The translations under genes and the position numbers were made by a program. A stretch of 50,840 nucleotides of DNA from Marivita sp. (lineage in GTDB: Bacteria > Pseudomonadota > Alphaproteobacteria > Rhodobacterales > Rhodobacteraceae): assembly GCF_017643905.1 (NCBI RefSeq), contig NZ_JAEPMO010000008.1, forward strand, positions 1 to 50,840, given 5' to 3'. The notes beneath the pieces are model-generated. The model ran no database searches, was not told the origin of the DNA, and was given only the letters and a program-made list of their open reading frames with translations. Shown here in pieces: positions 33,666 through 41,509 of the stretch; positions within the stretch are counted from its first letter, which is position 1, and the number at the start of each line of letters is the position of its first letter.

Positions 33666-34584
33666 TCATGGAAACTGCGGCTCCGGCGCGATGTTCCCAC
33701 CACAGACCAGAACCGCCACGCGTTCGCCGGGGGCCGGCACGTAAGCGCCTGACATCAGGGCGGCAAGCGCGGTGGCCCCCGCCGGCTCGACCAATTGCCG
33801 GTGCGCGTTCCACAGTGCCTGCTGCGCCTCGATGATCGCGCCATCAGGAACACGCACGCTTTCGACACCGCCATCCTTGGCCAGATCAAAACAGATGTGT
33901 CCGATCCGCCGCGCACCCAGTGCATTCGCCGCGACACCCGACACGGCAACATCGACCGGCGCGCCGGTCTCAAGCGCCGCGTGCAGCGCGCACGAGGTCA
34001 TCGGCTCGACCGCGACAACCTTGCGTCTGTCGCCCAGCCACGCCAGCGCTCCGGCAATCAGCCCTCCGCCCCCCAACCGCAATCAGCACCGTGTCCGCAT
34101 CCAGACCTTGCCGTTCCCATTCCGACATCACCGTGCCCTGACCAGAGACGGTCAGCGGTGCGTCATAGGCGTGGATCTGCATCGCACCGCTTTCCGATGC
34201 TTCGCGTTCGGCCAGTTCAAGCGCGTTGGCATATTCACCGGGCACAACAGTCAGTTCGGCCCCCGTGCGCTGGATCAGCCCGATCTTGGCCGGACCTGCG
34301 ATCTCGGGCACAAAAATCCGCGCCCTGTGCCCCAACTGGCTGGCCGCAAACGCCACCGCTGCGCCGTGATTGCCCCCGGATGCGGCCACCACACCGGCTT
34401 CCGGCACATCCGCCGCCAGCAGCGTGTTGAACGCACCCCGACATTTGAAACTGCCTGTATGCTGCATCTGCTCGAGCTTGAGCGCGATGTCCCGGCCGAA
34501 GGCCGCGCTGCTCAGCACCGGCGTTTCCACTATATGGCCGGTGATCCGCGCTTCTGCCGCTTTGATGTCGTCCTGCCATTGCAT
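33666..34584 (-). pseudogene. Threonine/serine dehydratase (PLP fold II) with a single-base frameshift
   Basis: The 5' part encodes about 170 residues of a tryptophan-synthase-beta-family enzyme, including the PLP lysine motif GSFKCRGAFN and the SGGNHG phosphate loop. The frame then breaks at a run of six G (C at 34069-34074 on the given strand). With five G the reading continues as AVGGGGLIAGALAW into the 3' part, which has VVAVEP and ends in VLVCGGNIAPEPQFP. Repaired, the protein would be about 305 residues. It is either a recent null mutation, a phase-variable tract or a base-calling error. Confidence 0.85.
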
Positions 34585-34656
34585 GGCGTCGCCTCTCTGG
34601 TCACTTTGAGCCGGACGCTATAGGTCTGACAGCAGGCGAACAAGGAAGTGATCCAC

Positions 34657-35499
34657 ATGAAAGACCATCGCAACAGCCCGTTTCGTGATGCTGGCCTTGA
34701 CCGCAGCGCGGCCCGGCATGTGCCGGACACGGCTCAGACGCGTTCCCCGGCGTACAGGCTGGCTTTTGCGGATGATGAATTCCTGTGCCGCGAGGAACTG
34801 CGCCCGGTGCGGTTGCAGCTTGAACTTCTCAAGCCGCAGCTGATGCTCGACGAGCACCAGATCGAAAGCACGGTCGTTCTGTTCGGGGGGGCCCGCATCC
34901 CGCGCCCGGCCGAGGCAGACAAGGCGCGCACCAAAACCTTGGCGGACCTGTCGCATTTCTACGAAGAGGCGCGCAGCTTTGCCCGGCTGATGACCCGCAA
35001 ATCCATCGACAGCCAAGGCCGCGAATTCGTCGTTGTCACAGGTGGCGGCCCCGGCGTGATGGAGGCCGGAAATCGCGGCGCGGCTGAGGAGGGTGGCAAG
35101 TCCATCGGCCTCAACATCGTGCTGCCGCATGAACAGGCCCCGAACGAATACGTCACGCCCGAACTGTGCTTCAACTTCCACTATTTCGCGATCCGCAAGA
35201 TGCACTTCCTGATGCGCGCCCGTGCGATCTGCGTCTTTCCCGGCGGGTTCGGCACCTTGGACGAGATGTTCGAATCTCTCACCCTGATCCAGACGGGCCG
35301 CATGCAGCGCGTGCCGTTCCTGCTGTTTGGGCGTGCCTTCTGGGAGAAGATCATCAATTGGGACGCGCTTGCAGACGCGGGCACGATCAGCCCTGAAGAC
35401 CTCGATCTGTTCCGCTTTGTCGAAACCGCCGAAGAGGCGGCCGGGATCATCGAGAATTGGGCTCCCGCGCCCGCCCGGTCGGATATTCCCGGTCGCTGA
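34657..35499 (+). CDS. LOG-family (TIGR00730-like) Rossmann-fold nucleotide hydrolase
   Basis: A 280-residue protein of the LOG family, whose members release cytokinin-type bases from nucleoside monophosphates or hydrolyse nucleotides. The diagnostic motifs GGGPGVMEAGNRG (129-141) and PGGFGTLDE (195-203) are both intact. It has an N-terminal extension of about 70 residues compared with minimal LOG proteins. The ATG at 34657 lies eight bases after AAGGAAG; a GTG three codons upstream would sit on that site. Its last 53 bases overlap the convergent downstream gene. Confidence 0.9.
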   Translation: MKDHRNSPFRDAGLDRSAARHVPDTAQTRSPAYRLAFADDEFLCREELRPVRLQLELLKPQLMLDEHQIESTVVLFGGARIPRPAEADKARTKTLADLSHFYEEARSFARLMTRKSIDSQGREFVVVTGGGPGVMEAGNRGAAEEGGKSIGLNIVLPHEQAPNEYVTPELCFNFHYFAIRKMHFLMRARAICVFPGGFGTLDEMFESLTLIQTGRMQRVPFLLFGRAFWEKIINWDALADAGTISPEDLDLFRFVETAEEAAGIIENWAPAPARSDIPGR

Positions 35500-37510
35500 C
35501 CGCTGCCATCCCCGGCGGTGTCGAGAACAGCCGGAACCCGACACGTTCCCACAGCAGCGTCCAGACGCGCTGATCTGTGAAGTAGTGACTGTGTCCACCA
35601 TCACCGACACAAAGGTCATTGCCCGGCGGGATGCCCGTCGTACCGATCGTCTGACCGACATAGTCCTTTGTCCGGTAAAGATTGTGCCAGACCAAGTCTT
35701 CCGAAATGTCCCTGCGCGTCAGCGGATAATTCTCGGGGAAATATTCCTCGTAGATATGCGAAATCGGTGACCCCATCGTGATCAGGCGAATCCGCCTCGG
35801 CAGCGTGGGGTCTGTTGCGGCCAACCCCGGCATCAAACGCTGCAAGGATCGCGCGGCGACCACAGTTCCCTGTGAATGGCTGATCACTGTGATCCTGTCG
35901 GGGGCCAGCGCGTTCAGCATGAACAGGAACACCCTGTCGAACCGCGCTTCGATCAGTGCACGGCGGGGGTAATTCCCTTCGCGCTCATCCGCTGGCACCG
36001 TCCATTTGCATTCCGCCCTAACCAGATACACGATCACGTCGCGCGCCACACCCAATGCTGCCGCAACCGTTTCATTGAAATTGTAGATCAACAGCGCCAC
36101 CCCAAGCGCGATGGTGATCGACAGGGTGCGGAACGGCGCAAAGGGATTGGCGGCCTGCGAGTTTCCAGAGATGTCGCCGCCAAGGATCAGGATCAGCACC
36201 AGCGCCACCGGAAAGATCACGAGGATCACCCGCACCCAATTGTTCACGATCACCCGTGCGCCCGCAAAATAGGCCAGCACTGCGGCTGCAATCGTCAACA
36301 GCATGAAGGCCACCGAAATCGCCAGCGTTCCCACCGCTTGCTCCATGTGCAGGCATAGAAGACCAAAGGCGGTCTGCCCATCGCTGGTCATCTGGGCAAG
36401 GGACGGAGCATCCCCAAGCGACGCAACCAGCGCTGCGCAATTGGCATGTGTGCGGTCGAACTGACCCAGAAGCTGTTGCAAAACGAGCCAGAAGCCCGTC
36501 GTGAAGACGGACCAGAACATCAGCATCGCACCACAGACAGACGGATAAATGATGCGCTTGGGCGTGTCCTTGAACCCGACCAGAGACACCACGACCAACA
36601 GCGCCGCAAGCACCCAGAGCAGCCCCATCGCGAAGATGTTCACCTCGATGAAACAGGACAGGCTGTCGATCCCGAAATCCTGCGCCACCGGCACCGCATC
36701 GCCGAAGGCATCGGGCAGGGCGGCAAAGGCCGCGCAGCCCTTGCTTTGCGACGTAAGCGTGTCAGGCAGGGCCGCGAAAACGGATTGAAACTGTGCCCTC
36801 ACCGCGTCGGCCGCAAACACGCTCAACGCTAGCAGCAGCGCCGCGAGCCCGGACCAGACCAGCACCCCCCGCCGGAACACGGTCATGAGAAACCGGGGAT
36901 TCCTCGCACCGATATGTTTCAGATAGGCCCATAGGCCGACACCCAACCCGACATTGGCCACCAGAACCGACAGGTAGCCGACGCCGGGCAGGTAATCATG
37001 CCCCAGAACCAGAATCGTGCCCACCAACAGCATCGCATTGATGACCGCGATCCCACCGTAGAACATCCAGTTGAAGAAATGCACCAGACCCCGGTCGAAC
37101 AGAGAGGTCTTGGTGTTCTCGACATTGTCCATCGCGACATAGCCAAGGCCGAGAATCAGTTTCAGCAGATCGAGAATCGTTGCGATGGCGCCCTTCGGCG
37201 CGGGGGACAGATCGGACCAGTGGACCTCGGCAAAGACGGCGCGTTGCTGACCATGGCCTGCCGGTTCCAACGTGTGCGTGTGACAGGTGAACACTGGCTG
37301 GACCGGGTCGTCGCTGCCTTCTGCGAAGTTCTGTTCCGTGAGCGTAAGATGCGAGGATTGCACCGATATCGGGGCCTCGGCAAGATCAGAGACAGGGCGT
37401 GACGGGTGCCGGGCAATCGCTCCGGCAACAACTTGATCGACGGTTTCCCCACAGGATTGTTCGCCGATCCCGTGAACCACGAGGATGAGGTGCGTTTCTG
37501 AATGTGACAT
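35447..37510 (-). CDS. Membrane protein with C-terminal alpha/beta-hydrolase (lipase-like) domain
   Basis: A 687-residue protein. The N-terminus reads like the start of an alpha/beta-hydrolase (LILVVHGIGEQ, 7-17). The middle (about 140-490) contains roughly six to eight hydrophobic segments. The C-terminal third holds the nucleophile elbow SHSQG (Ser546), a helix-strand pattern with MGSPISH, and His640 in DGGHSHYF. One hydrolase fold therefore seems interrupted by a membrane block, implying a lipase, esterase or signalling hydrolase held at the inner membrane. The substrate is unknown. The 3' end overlaps the LOG gene by 53 bases tail-to-tail. Confidence 0.78.
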   Translation of the reverse strand: MSHSETHLILVVHGIGEQSCGETVDQVVAGAIARHPSRPVSDLAEAPISVQSSHLTLTEQNFAEGSDDPVQPVFTCHTHTLEPAGHGQQRAVFAEVHWSDLSPAPKGAIATILDLLKLILGLGYVAMDNVENTKTSLFDRGLVHFFNWMFYGGIAVINAMLLVGTILVLGHDYLPGVGYLSVLVANVGLGVGLWAYLKHIGARNPRFLMTVFRRGVLVWSGLAALLLALSVFAADAVRAQFQSVFAALPDTLTSQSKGCAAFAALPDAFGDAVPVAQDFGIDSLSCFIEVNIFAMGLLWVLAALLVVVSLVGFKDTPKRIIYPSVCGAMLMFWSVFTTGFWLVLQQLLGQFDRTHANCAALVASLGDAPSLAQMTSDGQTAFGLLCLHMEQAVGTLAISVAFMLLTIAAAVLAYFAGARVIVNNWVRVILVIFPVALVLILILGGDISGNSQAANPFAPFRTLSITIALGVALLIYNFNETVAAALGVARDVIVYLVRAECKWTVPADEREGNYPRRALIEARFDRVFLFMLNALAPDRITVISHSQGTVVAARSLQRLMPGLAATDPTLPRRIRLITMGSPISHIYEEYFPENYPLTRRDISEDLVWHNLYRTKDYVGQTIGTTGIPPGNDLCVGDGGHSHYFTDQRVWTLLWERVGFRLFSTPPGMAAVSDREYPTGRAREPNSR

Positions 37511-37749
37511 GTGACCAAAAAAGGTTCGTGCTTAAATGCCGATCAGGGTACGCCGCTGGCAGGGTTCCGACAAGAAAATTCGCAAAAACGCTCTCAGCCG
37601 CGTCTGAATGGTCGTGGCAATCGCGCGAAAAGCCTGTGACAATCGCCCTGTGCAACACCCTTTCGCAGACGCAGCAACTCCTGTAAGAGCCACGCTCAGT
37701 CCAGCAGCCGGATACGACACCGGAGGCTGGCAAGTGAAAGGAGAGCCAA

Positions 37750-38772
37750 ATGGGCTACAGAGTCGTCGTTGCAGGCGCCACCGGTAATGTGGGCCGCGAA
37801 ATGCTGAACATTCTGGCCGAGCGCCAGTTCCCCGTTGACGAGATCGCCGCGCTTGCGTCGCGCCGGTCGCTTGGCACGGAGGTCAGCTTTGGCGACAAGA
37901 CGCTGAAGACACAGGATCTCGACACGTTTGATTTCACGGGCTGGGACATCGCCCTGTTCGCCATCGGCTCCGACGCGACCAAGAAATACGCGCCGATCTC
38001 TGCCAAGGCAGGCTGTGTGGTGATCGACAACTCGTCGCTCTATCGCTACGACCCGGACGTTCCGCTGATCGTGCCGGAATGCAATGCCGACGCGATACAC
38101 GGCTATTCCAAGAAGAACATCATCGCCAACCCCAACTGCTCGACTGCGCAGATGGTTGTCGCGCTCAAGCCGCTGCACGACCGCGCCCGTATCAAGCGCG
38201 TTGTGGTCAGCACCTACCAGTCCGTGTCCGGCGCGGGCAAGGAAGGCATGGACGAGCTTTGGGACCAGACAAAGGCGGTCTACAATCCGGTGACGGATGT
38301 GCCTCCTGCCAAGTTCCAGAAGCAGATCGCCTTCAACGTGATTCCGCAGATCGACGTTTTCATGGAAGACGGGTCGACCAAGGAAGAATGGAAGATGATG
38401 GTCGAGACGAAAAAGATCCTCGACCCGTCGATCAAAGTCACGGCCACCTGCGTGCGGGTGCCGGTCTTTGTGGGCCACTCCGAGTCGATCAACATCGAAT
38501 TCGAAGATCATCTCGACGAAGACGAGGCCCGCGATATCCTGCGCGAAGCGCCGGGCATCATGGTGATCGACAAGCGCGAACCGGGTGGCTACGTGTCGCC
38601 GATCGAATGTGTCGGCGACTATGCGACCTTCATCAGCCGCATCCGTCAGGACAGCACCATCGACAATGGCCTGAACCTCTGGTGCGTGTCCGACAACCTG
38701 CGCAAAGGCGCTGCCCTGAACGCGGTTCAGATTGCCGAAGTGCTGGGCCGGGAAGTCCTGAAAAAAGGCTGA
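37750..38772 (+). CDS. asd: Aspartate-semialdehyde dehydrogenase
   Basis: A cytoplasmic enzyme of 340 residues that reduces aspartyl phosphate to aspartate semialdehyde, the branch point to diaminopimelate, lysine, methionine and threonine. The NADP-binding GATGNVG is at 9-15, catalytic Cys130 lies in NPNCST, and a later VGHSE supplies the active-site histidine. AAAGGAGAG precedes the start. A strong intrinsic terminator follows. Together with dapD and dapE it makes three diaminopimelate-route genes within 12 kb. Confidence 0.96.
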   Translation: MGYRVVVAGATGNVGREMLNILAERQFPVDEIAALASRRSLGTEVSFGDKTLKTQDLDTFDFTGWDIALFAIGSDATKKYAPISAKAGCVVIDNSSLYRYDPDVPLIVPECNADAIHGYSKKNIIANPNCSTAQMVVALKPLHDRARIKRVVVSTYQSVSGAGKEGMDELWDQTKAVYNPVTDVPPAKFQKQIAFNVIPQIDVFMEDGSTKEEWKMMVETKKILDPSIKVTATCVRVPVFVGHSESINIEFEDHLDEDEARDILREAPGIMVIDKREPGGYVSPIECVGDYATFISRIRQDSTIDNGLNLWCVSDNLRKGAALNAVQIAEVLGREVLKKG

Positions 38773-38788
38773 CGGTTTCACAGCTTTC

Positions 38789-38823
38789 AAAAAAGGCGCC
38801 GCACAATTGCGGCGCCTTTTTTT
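38789..38823 (+). terminator. Intrinsic terminator of asd
   Basis: GGCGCCGC (38795-38802) pairs with GCGGCGCC (38809-38816) around ACAATT, flanked by an A6 run before and a T7 run after (38817-38823). The A/T flanks can extend the stem, and it should work in both directions. Confidence 0.92.
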
Positions 38824-38978
38824 ATGCGCGCACCGCGTCGCGATGCAGTGCGCCGCTTGTTTCCAAACGTGGCCATGATCCACGGAATGGTCTTTATTCT
38901 TCTTATTGCTGCCTAAAAATCGGTCAGTTCGCCCCGTATGCATCCTTAGTTGTGCATAGAAGAAAGCGGGTCGGTATC

Positions 38979-39743
38979 ATGTCTGAAACTGAAATTCCCT
39001 TGCTCTTCGAGAAGGGTCCACTGCGGATCAGATATCTCGAAGGTGATGGGCCCGATCTTGTTGTGAGCTTTTCTGGCGTCGGCAAGAAAAGGAACATCGA
39101 ACCCCCACCCGAATTTCCCGGCATCGCATCGGCTGGCCGTCAGAACCATGTGCTGTTCGTCAGTGACAAGTCGCGAAGCTGGCTCAATGCCGATGGGATG
39201 GCCGATCAAATCCTGTGCTGCATCCGGGCAACGGCTGAACATGTGAACGCCGAGCGTGTTATCGCAATCGGCAATTCGATGGGTGGCACCATGGCGTTGC
39301 ACCTGTCGCGCTTCTTCGACTTCGAACGTGTGATCGCGTTTACCCCGCAATTTTCTGTGCGGTCCGAAGAGGTGCCGGAAGAAGATCGCTGGTTCTACTT
39401 CAGAAAGCAGATCAAGACGTTTCATTTTCCGAAAGTCGAGGCTTTGCGGCCCAACGCGACCAAGTATTACATCTTCCACGGCGACGAAAAACGCGAGCTG
39501 GCCCATGCTCTGCGGTTTCCAAACGCACCGGGCATTTCGCATTACATCATGCCGGAAACCGACCATAACGTCGCTGCAAAGCTCAAGGATCGCGGCCTCT
39601 TGGCCCCGATGGTGCAGAATCTGATCGGTGGACAGCCGCGAAAATTCCGACGCCAAGTGGAAGACCTCGGCGGTATTCCGATCCTTCGGTTCACCCCACC
39701 AGCCGCGATTGGTCCAGCGCAAAACTTCGCTGCGATCCACTGA
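38979..39743 (+). CDS. Alpha/beta-hydrolase family protein
   Basis: A 254-residue cytoplasmic protein. The nucleophile elbow is GNSMGG with Ser100, and a late TDHNVA motif offers the catalytic histidine. An oxyanion-type FSGVG is at 31-35. The ATG at 38979 begins the conserved part; the same frame is open back through asd on the same strand, but that stretch is out-of-frame asd sequence. Substrate and pathway are unknown. An unusual double hairpin follows the stop. Confidence 0.8.
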   Translation: MSETEIPLLFEKGPLRIRYLEGDGPDLVVSFSGVGKKRNIEPPPEFPGIASAGRQNHVLFVSDKSRSWLNADGMADQILCCIRATAEHVNAERVIAIGNSMGGTMALHLSRFFDFERVIAFTPQFSVRSEEVPEEDRWFYFRKQIKTFHFPKVEALRPNATKYYIFHGDEKRELAHALRFPNAPGISHYIMPETDHNVAAKLKDRGLLAPMVQNLIGGQPRKFRRQVEDLGGIPILRFTPPAAIGPAQNFAAIH

Positions 39744-39768
39744 TAGGCGCGTCCCGTTTTGAACATGT

Positions 39769-39802
39769 CCCGCGCTGGCGAATACCAGCGCGGGTATTCG
39801 CC
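39769..39802. other. Two overlapping, mutually exclusive 10-bp hairpins
   Basis: Stem A pairs CCCGCGCTGG (39769-39778) with CCAGCGCGGG (39785-39794) around CGAATA. Stem B pairs GGCGAATACC (39777-39786) with GGTATTCGCC (39793-39802) around AGCGCG. Both are perfect, and they share bases, so only one can form fully at a time. No T-run follows either. Confidence 0.7.
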
Positions 39803-39943
39803 ATGCCTGAACAATGCTCACGGAACCCAACCGTCTGTTGCGTGTTCTTCACACAAAGGAGCGGTTCTTTTGGCTGCCCCATTCTTGCCGCAATTGGCTC
39901 GCACCCTTTTTGGATGCGTTAGGATATAGTGAAGGTGCCCCCG

Positions 39944-40270
39944 ATGGCAGTACAATCCATTCCGTTCTCGACAGAAACAACGTCCGGCATGCCCGTGCCT
40001 CTCGACAGTGAAACAGCGATGCTTCTGCGCACGGTTCTCTTGCCGCACTTCGAACGCGCGACAAGCTGGGGTGATCTCTGCGCCCGTCTGGCCTCCAAAG
40101 GCTACGAAATTACGTTCCGCAACGGCCATCTTGTTCTTGCAGACGAAAGCGGCAAGCCCGTCTGTACCGGGTCAATGATCGGGTCTCCGCTGGCACGACT
40201 GGCCGAACGGCTTGGTCGGCCCAAGCTGCGGACCGATTGCACCGGCGCATGTGCCACGCTGCAGAACTGA
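39944..40270 (+). CDS. Small protein of unknown function
   Basis: A 108-residue cytoplasmic protein. A GAAGG site precedes the ATG at 39944; a GTG five codons earlier is the alternative. The central part (LLRTVLLPHFERATSWGDLCARLASKGYEITFRNGHLVLADE) reads like a compact helix-plus-hairpin domain. The family is not recognised. It ends immediately next to the convergent carbonic anhydrase stop, with no spacer. Confidence 0.65.
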   Translation: MAVQSIPFSTETTSGMPVPLDSETAMLLRTVLLPHFERATSWGDLCARLASKGYEITFRNGHLVLADESGKPVCTGSMIGSPLARLAERLGRPKLRTDCTGACATLQN

Positions 40271-40921
40271 TCAGACGGGGTAGAAGTCCCGGCTTTTGGG
40301 ATCAAAATATTCCAGACCGCCTTCACCGATATCGGTCCACAGACCGTGCAGCGTCAGCAAGTCCTTTTCGACAGCCTCGCGGATGAACGGGAAGGTCATC
40401 AAGTTCTCCAGTGACACGATCACCGCTTCCTTTTCAAGCGCGCGAACTTGCCCCTCGGGTGTGTTCGTCGCCTTGACCCGCTCATAGCCAGGTCGCAGAA
40501 TATCCATCCAGCGCCCAACAAAGCTCGACTGTTCTTCAAGATGCGGCGCATTGCCGGAACACATGTCAAGGCAGCCCTGAACCCCACCGCAATTCGAATG
40601 TCCGAGCACGATCAGATGGGCGACGTTCAGTGCCGTCACGGCATATTCCACCGCAGCAGATGTGCCGTGGTGGTCGCCATCGGGCTCGTAGGGCGGCACA
40701 AGGTTCGCGATATTCCGGTGGATAAAGAATTCGCCCTGATCCGCGCCAAAGATGGACGTTACATGCACCCGGCTGTCGCAACAGGAAATCACCATCGCCC
40801 GCGGGCGCTGCCCTTCGGTCGCCAGACGTTTGTACCACGCGCGGTTGTCCGAATAGGTCGTGGCTTTCCAGCCTTGGTACCGTTGAATGAGATACGCGGG
40901 CAGCGGCTTCGCGGCGTTCAT
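40271..40921 (-). CDS. Beta-class carbonic anhydrase
   Basis: A zinc enzyme of 216 residues that interconverts CO2 and bicarbonate in the cytoplasm. The ligands are visible: Cys47 with Asp49 and Arg51 (C-x-D-x-R), and His108/Cys111 in GHSNCGG. The ATG at 40921 is preceded by GGAGGATTTC. An in-frame extension to 41068 would have no ribosome-binding site and would cross the divergent promoter region. Length is normal for the family. Confidence 0.94.
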   Translation of the reverse strand: MNAAKPLPAYLIQRYQGWKATTYSDNRAWYKRLATEGQRPRAMVISCCDSRVHVTSIFGADQGEFFIHRNIANLVPPYEPDGDHHGTSAAVEYAVTALNVAHLIVLGHSNCGGVQGCLDMCSGNAPHLEEQSSFVGRWMDILRPGYERVKATNTPEGQVRALEKEAVIVSLENLMTFPFIREAVEKDLLTLHGLWTDIGEGGLEYFDPKSRDFYPV

Positions 40922-41066
40922 GAAATCCTCCGCCTCTAGGGTCGTCGTTCCCAGCGGGATACGTGGAATTTGAACGGAATTCGAGAGAAAAACCGCAGCG
41001 AGCTTACCAATTGGCAAGACTGCTCTGCAAGAGTGCGCTTCGGGTCGGGGTGAGAAAGGATTTAAC

Positions 41067-41450
41067 ATGATGCAGAAGATCTCGGTCTTGCATCCGCGCG
41101 ATACCGCATATTTCGACGAAGAAACGCTGAACGGTCTGAGCCGTGATCTGGGTCAGTCCGTTGCCGAAAACATCCTGTGCCGCGCGCTGGAAGATATTGC
41201 GGCACGCTTCGTCGTGATCTGTGACGAATACACGACTGGCAATCATCCTGCCTTACGCAAGTCGGTTCACGCGATCATCCCGATGGCGGATCAGATCGGT
41301 CTGCGGGGTTTGGCTCAGATCGGGCGGGATGTCGTCGCCTGCGTCGACACGGGCGACCCCGTGGCGCTTGCTGCGACGCTGTGCAGGTTCCTGCGCTCGG
41401 GTGAAATGGCGATGGCCTATGCCGATATGGGCTTCGATCTGTCTCTGTGA
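41067..41450 (+). CDS. Hpt-like four-helix protein (tentative)
   Basis: A 127-residue helical protein. LRKSVHAIIPMADQIGLRGLAQIGRDV (from about residue 63) resembles the phosphorylated-histidine helix of Hpt domains, with His68 in the expected position before a small-residue turn. The usual Hpt consensus H-x-x-K is not met exactly, since Ile/Pro follow. It may be a histidine phosphotransfer or inhibitory helical protein, or something unrelated. It has AAAGGA before ATG and stands divergent from the carbonic anhydrase gene. Confidence 0.6.
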   Translation: MMQKISVLHPRDTAYFDEETLNGLSRDLGQSVAENILCRALEDIAARFVVICDEYTTGNHPALRKSVHAIIPMADQIGLRGLAQIGRDVVACVDTGDPVALAATLCRFLRSGEMAMAYADMGFDLSL

Positions 41451-41509
41451 TTCCGCTTGCAGCGCCTGTGCAAGGGCGTACCTTCTTTACATCGGAGAAG
41501 GGGAATTCC

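Noticed and set aside
38079-38978. Upstream extension of the alpha/beta-hydrolase frame through asd
   Set aside because: It is an out-of-frame reading of asd, crosses the asd terminator, and gives low-complexity sequence. The hydrolase starts at 38979.
39803-39922. 39-codon frame starting at the ATG at 39803
   Set aside because: The start overlaps the end of the second hairpin, the peptide is Cys/Ser-rich without pattern, and no ribosome-binding site precedes it.
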